DNA from: Onthophagus taurus
Taxonomy: Eukaryota > Arthropoda > Insecta > Coleoptera > Scarabaeidae
NCBI RefSeq assembly: GCF_036711975.1
Contig: NC_091975.1
Span: 6,388,501 to 6,452,500, forward strand
DNA: 64,000 bases
Reading direction: 5' to 3'
This document shows, piece by piece, positions 36,784-48,700 of the stretch. Below the pieces are notes generated by a model. The model searched no databases. It saw nothing but the letters and a program-made list of their open reading frames with translations, and was not told the DNA's origin. Made by a program: the position numbers and the translations under genes. Position 1 is the stretch's first letter, and the number at the start of each line of letters is the position of its first letter.

Positions 36784-39700
36784 ATGGCGGACACCGAGAC
36801 CGTCGAAGAGACGTTCGAAGAAACGGAAACCGAAGTTAGGCGGAAGATCGTCCGCAAAAGTCTTCGGATCCAAGAAGTAAGTTTGAAAAACGTGTCGATT
36901 TGCATAACGCCCGTGACGGCGAGGCATAAAAATAGATCTTCGAGTGCGCCTTGGCGCCTCAGAAAAACCTCTACGTTTAAGAAAAACAACTATACGCAAC
37001 TTGAAACTAATCAAAATTTTATTTTGACGCATTTATTACGTCACAGCAAATCTTTTATCATTTTACATAGTCAAAAAAAGTTACTAAATGTATTTGAGAA
37101 CATTTTTGTTGGCACAATAAGTATATTTTCTTTGATTAAGATGTATAAAATTATAGTAAATATATGGCTTTAGTTATTCTGGAAGGTTGCCCAAAGTTGT
37201 TTTGACGTTATATGTATCAATTTCTTTGTTATTTTCGTTAAATTTTTATTGGTTTCTTATTTTTCAATGTGGAATGTTTTTCTTTGGACAAATATCAAAA
37301 CCAGAAAATAAAAAAGATATGGAATCTTGTATGCAACGAAATACAAAAAAAAAACAAGGAAAAAAACGCGTCTGGTGCAACAGACGGGAACGTGTTCAGT
37401 CATTTGTACGTTTGCCAAAAAATTCAGGAGCTTTTTACTTGAAGCAAGTGGTGAAGTTAATGTCTTTGAAGTTAAAGAATTTTTCTTTACCAGTAAAACC
37501 TCGATATAACAAGATTCGTTAGAACGAACCTCGGATAAAATATTTTTAAGTCATACAAGACATTAGATTGTTGTATATTTTTATTGAACTAAAAGTGGAA
37601 CTAACACTACAGCCAGAACTAGAAACATTCGGGTTTAGCCGCACGTCTTTCAAGACGGCTAAACCCGAATGATTCTAGTTCTAGGTCTTGTGTTAATTCT
37701 AGTTTTACACTAGCACTATCACTAGAACTAACACAAGACTTAGAACTATCACTAGAACTAACACAAGACCTAGAACTAGATTCGTTCGGGTTTAGCCGTC
37801 TTGAAAGACGTGCGGCTAAACCCGAATGTTAGTTCTAGTTATAGTGCTAGTACAAAACTAGAACTAACACTATAGCCAGAACTAGAAACATTCGGGTTTA
37901 GCCGCACGTCTTTCAAGACGGCTAAACCCGAATGATTCTAGTTCTAGGTCTTGTGTTAATTCTAGTTTTACACTAGAACTATCACTAGAACTACCACAAG
38001 ACTTAGAACTATCACTAGAACTAACACAAGACCTAGAACTAGATTCGTTCGGGTTTAGCCGTCTTGAGAGACGTGCGGCTAAATCCGAACGATTCTAGTT
38101 CTCGGTCTAGTATTAGTTCTAGTTATAGTGCTAGTACAAAACTAGAACCAACACTAGAGCCAGAACTAGAAACATTCGGGTTTAGCCGCACGTCTTTCAA
38201 GACGGCTAAACCCGAATGATTCTAGTTCTAGGTCTTGTGTTAATTCTAGTTTTACACTAGCACTATCACTAGAACTAACACAAGACTTAGAACTATCACT
38301 AGAACTAACACAAGACCTAGAACTAGATTCGTTCGGGTTTAGCCGTCTTGAGAGACGTGCGGCTAAATCCGAACGATTCTAGTTCTCGGTCTAGTGTTAG
38401 TTCTAGTTATAGTGCTAGTACAAAACTAGAACTAACGCTAGAGCCAGAACTAGAAACATTCTGGTTTAGCCGCACGTCTTTCAAGACGGCTAACCCCGAA
38501 TGATTCTAGTTCTAGGTCTTGTGTTAGTTCTAGTTTTACACTAGCACTATCACTAGAACTAACACAAGACTTAGAACTATCGCTAGAACTAACACAAGAC
38601 CTAGAACTAGATTCGTTCGGGTTTAGCCGTCTTGAGAGACGTGCGGCTAAATCCGAACGATTCTAGTTCTCGGTCTAGTGTTAGTTTTAGTTATAGTGCT
38701 AGTACAAAACTAGAACTAACACTAGAGCCAGAACTAGAAACATTCGGGTTTAGCCGCACGTCTTTCAAGACGGCTAACCCCGAATGATTCTAGTTCTAGG
38801 TCTTGTGTTAATTCTAGTTTTACACTAGCACTATCACTAGAACTAACACAAGACTTAGAACTATCGCTAGAACTAACACAAGACCTAGAACTAGATTCGT
38901 TCGGGTTTAGCCGTCTTGAGAGACGTGCGGCTAAATCCGAACGATTCTAGTTCTCGGTCTAGTGTTAATTCTAGTTTTGCACTAGCACTATCACTAGAAC
39001 TAATACAAGATCTAGAATCATTCGAGTTTAGCCGTCTTAAGAGACTCACGGCTAAACCCGAATGTTTCTAGTTTTAGTTCTAGTTTTAATTGTTATTCAG
39101 TGTTAGGTTGTTGTGTATTTTTCATTGAATTAAAACTAGAATTAGAAAGTTTCGGGTTTACTCGTGCGTCTTCAGACGCAATCTAACTCTTTAGATAAGT
39201 TTTAATTGTTATTCAGAATTAGGTTAACTAGATATGATAAAATTACTTGATAATGTGACGTTTTTTGAAACGATCAATTCAATTCAATTCAATTCAAGTC
39301 AACAGTTTCAACGGAGAAACGTCATCTAAACAATCCCAATTACGTTTATAAATAAATTTTTTTGGGTTTAAAGTATATTCTAAATTAAAACCAGTTCACT
39401 TCTGTGTACATTACTCTGTTATGTTACACAAATTGAATTCGACCTTCCTATTTATTCCAACAGATTGCGCAGGAAGGAAAAAAGACGCACTCGAGAGGAG
39501 AGAAACGAAACGTCACGTTTTATTTTTGGCCTCATCCGACCACCGACGTCTTCAAAATCCAGTGTACTTGAGAAATAAACCTCTCTTATTTTCTTTATTT
39601 TTCATTCAAAAAAAGGATGGAAAAAAATTTGTGTTAAAATTTTATGTCAATTTCTTTTGCATTTCTGGTCACGTTTAGAATCCTAACGCAGGTGTTTTTG

Positions 39701-42700
39701 GCACCTTTCCATTCGCCTTAATTACGCCGGTTAGAGACGTGTAATTATCGTGTACCTGTCATTTTGAACGACCAAAGCGAGCGGTCCATCAAATTCTTGG
39801 ATTTTAACTAGTTTCTTAACTGTTTCTTAACGCTTTAATTTCCATCGCAGCGTAGAATGGTTTTTACTTGGTTAACCAAACGTAAATATTGCGTGATGTT
39901 AGTTTAAAAAGAAAATTTGCTTTCTTCTCTTTGTATGTTGTAGATTGTTTTATGGGTTAACCTTTTTGTATGATTCCCAAAATAACATAGTTTCGGTCGT
40001 TAAACGAGAGAAGACGTCGAACGCGAGCTGGGTTTTAAGAAATTAACGACGCGGTTAAAACGTCCTAATTTTTTTTCTTTTTCGACGACGTCCCGCCGAA
40101 TTCATCAAACCGTGATCTATTTCCGACGATGCGGAAGTTTGCTGTCACCCACACGAACGCCCCGAAATGACGAACTCCATCCTAAATTATAACAAAAAGA
40201 AAACACCTTTATAATAAATTAAAAGAAAATAACTTAGCTGGGTGGTGTATTTCTGAAAATGAAAACCCGGAAACGTCCGAAATCGACGAAACGGCACAGG
40301 CTGTTTACAAAATCTTGAAACTGTTTGTTTGGGTGAAACCCAAAATCAACCACGACGAAGAAAACAAAGTCGCAAAACATGGTGAATAAACATTTTAACG
40401 TAGCGAGGTTCAATAATGTGAGAAAAAAACCTTGATGGTAGATTTGGCAAACGTTGTTTTCAAAGGGAGAAGAAAACGTTGATTTATTGATAGTAATTTT
40501 GGAAACAGCTGTGAAGGCAAATTTCCAAAAAGAAAATAAAGTAAATGATACAATTTTTTGATGGAAAATAATTTATGGCGTCGTTCTAAACTTGCGCATT
40601 AATCGCGGATTTTATCTTCTGTCGAATTACAAATTACCCAGAGAGCCACCTAGGTTCCGGGTTCGTCCCGTACAAATTGCCTGTTTAAACGGACTCATTT
40701 GTACACGCTGTCCAGAAGCAAAAACAGATTTGGCTCCCCCGTAACTAAATACGAGCTACTCTATTAATTTTCTATAGTTAGCGTCTCCTCTTTCTATTCT
40801 GCCACACACAAGATAATTCATCTAACATTATTCTTAACAACTCTAAAAAACAAACTACCAAATTTTAATTTTCTTAAGTAAATATTTAAATATATCTAAA
40901 GGTAAAGCTGCGTTGATGAGTCGTAAATAGAAACGTTTCTGTTAGTAATCCCCGACATCATTTACCACGGCCCGAAACTGTTGATCTCTCGTAAAAGGGG
41001 ATAATTCCTAGAGCATCTGGTACGTCCGTCAAAATCGTAGCATATACTCCCGAAAATTTAATAATAAATCCCTCCTTCGCACCGTAAACGTCTTCTAATT
41101 GGGTTAACGCAGGAAAATTGAAAATTATTTTTAAAACCAGGACGCCCAGCTCGGCTGATCGTAAATTTTTAAATCAAGTAATGACCACCAAAAATATTCC
41201 CTTCCTTTTTTAGCTCGAAAGTTACAATAAATTTGACGTTTGATAAAACTAAGGTTATGCAAAAAACGTTTTCTCCAAAACTGTTTGCATTGAAGTTTTG
41301 AAGCTTTTTGAGGTTCTAAAAGAAAGTATGAAGTTAACTTATACAAAGTTAGAAGCTTCCACAGCGACTATATCATTTAATATAACTTTTTAAAGACCGC
41401 TTACTTCATTTGACGTTTGTCAAAACTAAGGTTATACAAAAAAAGTTTTCTCCAAAACTGTTTGCATTGAAGTTTTGAAGCTTTTTGAGGTTCTAAGAGA
41501 ACGTATGAAGTTAACTTATACAAAGTTAGAAGCTTCCACAGCGACTATATCATTTAATATAAGTTTTTAAAGACCGCTTACTTAATTTGACGGTTGTCAA
41601 AACTAAGGTTATGCAAAAAAAGTTTTCTCCAAAACTGTTTGCATTGAAGTTTTGAAGCTTTTTGAGGTTCTAAAAGAACGTATGAAGTTAACTTATACAA
41701 AGTTATAAGCTTCCACAGCGGCTATATCATTTAATATAAGTTTTTAAAGACGCTTACTTAATTTGACGTTCGTCAAAACTAAGGTTATGTAAAAAAAGTT
41801 TTCTCCAAAACTGTTTGCATTGAAGTTTTGAAGCTTTTTGAGGTTCTAAAAGAACGTATGAAGTTAACTTATACAAAGTTATAAGCTTCCACAGCGACTA
41901 TATCATTTAATATAAGTTTTTAAAGACCGCTTACTTAATTTGACGTTTGTCAAAAATAAGGTTATGTAAAAAAAGTTTTCTCCAAAACTGTTTGCATTGA
42001 AGTTTTGAAGCTTTTTGAGGTTCTAAAAGAACGTATGAAGTTAACTTATACAAAGTTATAAGCTTCCACAGCGACTATATCATTTAATGTAAGTTTTTAA
42101 AGACGCTTACTTAATTTGACGTTTGTCAAAACTAAGGTTATGCAAAAAACGTTTTCTCCAAAACTGTTTGCATTGAAGTTTTGAAGCTTTTTGAGGTTCT
42201 AAAAGAACGTATGAAGTTAACTTATACAAAGTTATAAGCTTCCACAGCGGCTATATCATTTAATATAAGTTTTTAAAGACCGCTTACTTAATTTGACGTT
42301 TGTCAAAACTAAGGTTATGCAAAAAAAGTTTTCTCCGAAACTGTTTGCATTGAAGTTTTGAAGCTTTTTGAGGTTCTAAAAGAACGTATGAAGTTAACTT
42401 ATACAGTTATAAGCTTCCACAGCGACTATATCATTTAATATAAGTTTTTAAAGACCAGTTACTTAATTTGACGTTTGTCAAAACTAAGGTTATGCAAAAA
42501 AAGTTTTCTCCAAAACTGTTTGCATTGAAGTTTTGAAGCTTTTTGAGGTTCTAAAAGAACGTATGAAGTTAACTTATACAAAGTTATAAGCTTCCACAGC
42601 GACTATATCATTTAATCTAAGTTTTTAAAGACGCTTACTTAATTTGACGTTTGTCAAAACTAAGGTTATGCAAAAAGAGTTTTCTCCAAAACTGTTTGCA

Positions 42701-45700
42701 TTGAAGTTTTGAAGCTTTTTGAGGTTCTAAAAGAACGTGTGAAGTTAACTTATACAAAGTTATAAGCTTCCACAGCGACTATATCATTTAATATAAGTTT
42801 TTAAAGACGCTTACTTAATTTGACGTTTGTCAAAACTAAGGTTATGCAAAAAAAGTTTTCTCCGAAACTGTTTGCATTGAAGTTTTGAAGCTTTTTGAGG
42901 TTCTAAAAGAACGTATGAAGTTAACTTATACAAAGTTATAAGCTTCCACAGCGACTATATCATTTAATATAAATTTTTAAAGACGCTTACTTAATTTGAC
43001 GTTTGTCAAAACTAAGGTTATGCAAAAAACGTTTTCTCCAAAACTGTTTGCATTGAAGTTTTGAAGCTATTTGAAGTTCTAAAAGAACGTATGAAGTTAA
43101 CTTATACAAAGTTATAAGCTTCCACAGCGACTATATCATTTAATATAAGTTTTTAAAGACCGCTTACTTAATTTGACGTTTGTTAAAACTAAGGTTATGC
43201 AAAAAAAGTCTTCTCCAAAACGGTTAAGAATTAAGAAATACAACTTTTAGAGGTTGTAAAGTAATGTTTGAGGTTTGGTTAAGTTTTCGTGATGATTTTG
43301 GTTTTGTTTGCCTTGTCTGGGGGTGCAGACATGAAACAAAAAGTTCTAAAAGAATTGCATCCTTGTTGGTGTATAACTAATTAGCTAAAAATTGAATCGT
43401 TTTGAATCTAGTGTGCAATAAATAACAATTAATAACTTCCTGTTAATGTCATCTATTGTATTTCAAAGAAAAGCATTTGAAGCAAACCTAAATCGTGTAC
43501 AAATACCGTTTGTGACAACTTGGGCCATTTTGAGAAGTTAGTCAAAATAAGAATGAAAGATTACCATATTTTCGCTGTCATACAAATCCATTGTTTTGAT
43601 ATCTTTTATGCTAACTACAAAGATTTGTAAAAAGTGTACTAAACTCAATACTTATTTAAAATTTTGAAATACACAATAAAAAGTTAAAAAAAGAACGAAT
43701 TGTTGGGTTGTTATAATTAAATGTCTCGCGAAAATAGAGCTATAAGAGATATTTTACGTAAATTGGACGCTAATAAGAACAGTAAACGATGCCGCAACGA
43801 CCGACATCGCGCGTTATTTCACAAGTGGGCACCCATTAAACCCGGTAGATGACGGTTTTAACTGTCCGACTATCTAACGTTTAATGATTACCCCGTTATA
43901 ATGATCCACACTTGGTGCTGTTTATTTCCATTTTGTTTCCGTCTGCATATTTCAATCTGTTTATTTCGACTTTTATTTAAAAATTTCTTTCGATTATTTT
44001 GCATTTATTTCATTTTATTTATTATTAATTTTTAATAATTTTTTGATAAAATTTAAAATTAAATGCAACTCAAAATACATCCGTGCAAGTTGTGTTGTCT
44101 ACATTGCGGGAGTTTTAAAATATCAAAACCAACATTACGCCCACGCAATCGCCGATTTTGCAAAACAACTTTTCGATACGTTTTGGGAAACGGTTCCTCG
44201 TAAATAATTTTTCGAATAACTTGTGCGAACTTGGGTTATTCGTAAACGTATTTTCGAAAAGTACGTGCAATAATAAACAAATTTCAGTTTGTTCAATAGA
44301 AGCATTAATTTGTTTCGTTTATCTTTGGCTTTTAATAAATTGAATCAAAACAATTCGGGCTTTTTAAATTCTTTGTAATAAAAGAGATGGAAGGAAAGGT
44401 TATTGAAGACATGAAATTAAAAATATTAAATTTATTTAGGTCCTTTTGTGTTTAGGTGGAATTAAAACCGGTTGCAGTTTACCAAAAATCTTTATGTAAG
44501 ATTTGGCAATGCAGAAAAGTGCATCGATAAACATTTTCACTGACAGTTAGGCCTGATAGAACTCGCTAGGGGCAATAATGTTACTTTATGGTGGGTTCCA
44601 GGTCACAAAGACATTGAGAGCAATGAAAAGGCGGACAAGTTGGCCAATGAGGCAATGAAAATGCTCTTTATTGGATCCCAACCCAACTGTGGACTACAAA
44701 AGGCTTAGAACTTCCAGGTCACAGACAATCAAAGAGTATTTTATACCTCACCAAAGAGTCAAACTTGTCGACTTTGCAACGATTAGTCAAAGACTGCTGA
44801 ATATATACTCTGTAAATGCGTCGCCTAAGACACAAAATTTTCGGCAAAGTTCGCCTACTAATTTAAAGGAACAAGAGTTTGAAGCAATACTGAGGTTCAT
44901 CAATAAGAATAAAAGAGATGGATGGAAAGGTGATTGAAGAGATGAAATTAAAAATATTTATTTATTTACTTTTGGGTTTAGGTGAAGCGTTCCTGGAATT
45001 AAAAGCGGTTGCCGTGTACCAAAAATCTTTACGTAAGATTTGGCAACCGGCAACAAAGTTGCTTCGGTTCGTGTTCGATTTAAAAATACACCGAAATCTG
45101 AGTTTTTTTTGAAAATTTCAAATGTTATTTTTGCATTACGTTTGCGGTTTTTAACTGTTTGTAAAGAATCTATTCGATGGGGATTGAAAATAGAAACGAT
45201 TTTTAAAAAAAATTAATTTTTCATCTAATTTAGTCTTGTGTATGAGACCAAATTCTCATGTGGTTCTAAAATTAATTGTCGGCGGGTGGTCTTTAACTAT
45301 ATTTAATCATTTTCATTCTATTTCTAGTTGAAATTCATTAGAAAATACTTGGAGACCACAAAAAAGAACGTAAATTAACGTTAAAATCGGAGTGAAGTGC
45401 GCCGGCACGAGCCAAGATTTGCAGTTGATTTTGATATACCATACGCCAGCGCTATCTATCTATAAACTCGCACCTCCAGAAACTCGGAAAGCGCTTAGTT
45501 CGTCCCTGAACAGTCGTCGCGACGTAAGAATTTCAGTGTTAGACGTCCGCGAACCCAGCGCGTCTTTGTGTTCGTGAAGATAAACCTGAACAATAAAAAG
45601 TTTTAGTTAATACCACAAAAACTTGTTAAAAAGTGTTTATTGGATTGAGTTAAAAAAGCTATGGGCTATGGAGTTCTTTCAAGAATGGTCGAAAAAGGAA

Positions 45701-48700
45701 GTAAATCGGGTAAATATTCGAATACTATAACAAACAAAGGTTTAAAAGGGGTGGTTTAAAAATAGATCCTCTAAAAGTAAAATGGAGAAGCTTTTAAATG
45801 GAACTAAAGACTATTATATTTTGACAAATGATTAAAAAGGAAATTAACGTCAAGATCATTCTGGCGCGTATCGTTGTTTACCACAAAAACTAAATTATCG
45901 AAATAGCGATTCCAAAACGGCCACAATATCATCGTGTGTTTTGTAGCGGCCGAGCCGCGTTATTAATCACCAGTACCGAAATACACACGCATCGCGTAGT
46001 TTTAGAAATAAATTAGGCCGATCCAAAGTCTCGCAAAAACGCTTTGCCGAACTCCCCTTTCACATCTTTTCATCAATACCCCCTAAACTAAAGCAAACTC
46101 GATCCCAACGGATTTAAGATTTATGCGTATGTCACAAAATCAAATTTGGCGCAGCAAACGAAATAAATCAGAAAACGTTTATTTGGTCTAATTAGAAACG
46201 CCGCCAGAGGGCTTCCTCCCTAATTAAAAGAGATGATCCTTTTTTCCAAACGAATGATTCATGCTCGTGCGTTTCATTCCAAACGCAACATCTGGTATTG
46301 TCGCTCATAATTCTGTCTAAAGGTGACACTACTTAACATATTCGATTGACGTCATTATAAACAAAGATGACGAGGCTCCATTAAAACACATGGTTCTCTG
46401 TGGTTATTTATAGATGCTATTGAGATAATCAGATTTTGTTAAATTAATTAGAAGCTAAATGTTTGTTTTGCCAAAAAGATTTAATTGATCCAATTCTGCA
46501 CTCGCGCGTAATTCCAATTATAATGAATTTTTTATGTACTTTTTACTTTCTCTATAAAGATTAATTATGAGGAATTTTTGCAATCGTACCAAAAATCGAT
46601 CTCGAGATTTATGGTTATCGTCAGAACGCAACAGAAGCAGCAATGACGATTATAAAAGTAAGTACAAAGCAGAACTTTACATCAAAATGAGTATTTAATA
46701 ATTATAAAAGGTTTATAGTTCAAAAATTCGTTTAATAATTTGGACACGAACTGTATACGTTTTGAATTCATTTCGACTATTTTTAGCATTGTCTCTATAT
46801 ATGTTGTTTGTATACAGTATAGTTTTGAACAAATTGAAGTGGAGGTTGCAATAATTCGAGGTAACTCAGTTTTGAAACGAGGAGCAAAGAAGTCATTGTG
46901 GAATTATATTTTTTGCCATCGGTTTCTTGTCTAATCGTAAGATTGGTTTAAATGGGTTCATTGAAAGATCATCTGCACAACTTGACTAACACTATACTCC
47001 ATAAAAACGTAAAAAGAGACTTTTCCTTCAAGATATCAAGAACACCATAAAGATTTAAGGATGCTCTGCAATATAAAGTACCAGTATCAGTAAGTTACGT
47101 ACCAATAAGGTTATTGTTTTGGAAAATAAGCCAAATGTACAACACAAAGAAATCGTTTATCCTCACTTACTACATAACTTAAGATATAATTCTTTCTCCA
47201 TTAATACTTTCTCTCCAACTCTACCGTGGTGTTTCTCTTCATCTTCTTCCTTGTGGTGTCCAGACAGAACTTTCTTTGGTAGTCGCTTTTGGCTCATTTT
47301 TTGTTAACATCGAATTTAGGCTGTCATCTATAATGTCATGTCTTAAGTTCATTATATCCCTTATATCTTCATTTCTAATCCTCTCCAATCTAGATTTTCC
47401 AGCAGCTCTTCTCCAGCAATCCATTTTGTGGCTGTTGAATTAGGATCTGTATTATTATAGATAATTGTCTAAATTTTTTACATTTAGTTCTAGAGTAAAG
47501 CATCTGTTCTAAAAGAAACATCTTAATATTATATGAATAATTATTTATTTTCTGAACCTTCATGGGCATTTTACATTTTCGTCTTTTCCAGCAAGATCTC
47601 ACTTTAGACAACTCGTTAGACACTCATTAGATTTTAATATATAAGGAATACCAGAATAACTCAAATACTTGCTAATATAGTAACAATGACCTATTATCAA
47701 CAATATTGTATACATGAAGGGCACCATAATATCAATGCAATTAATGTCATCGAGAAGGAGTAAACCCAAATTCAAATCATTAATCACGAAGACATAAAAT
47801 CCTTTTAGATCTTAAGAATCAATTGTGAGTAAATTGAAAATAATTAATGACCTTGAAATAATTTGTAACTAACTTTAAGTTGGTAGCATTCACAAATGAC
47901 AACTAAAACATAATGACATTATAAGTGTCAAAATTGAATCACAAGTTATTATAAATAAAATAATGAAAGTAAATTGAAGTGTGATTCATACATAAACAAA
48001 ATTTAAAGATTAATGTTTTTGAATGTTTTTGTAAAGGTGACATCTGACGTCATGGTAGACAGGAATGACGTGCGTTTTTTACGCGGATAAGATGAGTGTG
48101 TTTGGCACGATTTGGCCGCTATGTTTTTTATGAACTGATGATAGATATCTACACGGCTTATTAAACAAAACGAATTTTAGATGTTAATAACACGTGCCAA
48201 GGTGTACAAATGTTTTTGAAATTTTATAAATTTTAAGATATTTTTTGTTGGGTGTAAGAATAACTTGGTAATATTTTGAAGAAATCCTCTATATTTATCA
48301 AAGACGTCTTATATTATTTGTTGATTACGAGAATTTGAAGCCAAGTTGAGATGTTAACAAATAGCGTTATTATAAATAACAAGCAAAAGTGCAAGGTTTT
48401 TTGGTATTTTATCGGTTTGTTTTTGTTCTAAATTTTAATTTAACGTCACACAAAGACGTGATAAGTTAGATTTCTGATGTATGTTATTACGTGCCAAAAC
48501 TCAAAACTTCTTCAGGGTCTTTTAACTATAACTTGAGGCCGTTTTGAAGCCAACATCTACATGAATATATTTCAAAACTATAAAATCGCAATTTTGAATT
48601 TTATACTTGAAAAACTACATATCCTCATTTAAACAAGACTTATAATTGGACTCACTCTAATAATTTCTCAGAAACATGCCAAGTTGTTGGTATCATTATG

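Noticed and set aside
36685..37032. Arg/Phe-rich minus-strand frames of 80-115 codons
   Set aside because: They are antisense to the first tropomodulin exon and its CpG-rich surroundings; no family similarity.
36877..37522. Continuation of the exon-1 frame to 37173 and the Lys-rich frames to 37522
   Set aside because: A consensus GTAAGT donor at 36877 joins in phase to tropomodulin exon 2; the read-through sequence is intron-like.
45661..45712. Coding first exon starting MGYGVLSRMVEKG
   Set aside because: The only good donor leaves phase 1, which does not fit the phase-0 acceptor of tropomodulin exon 2; kept only as a possible leader.
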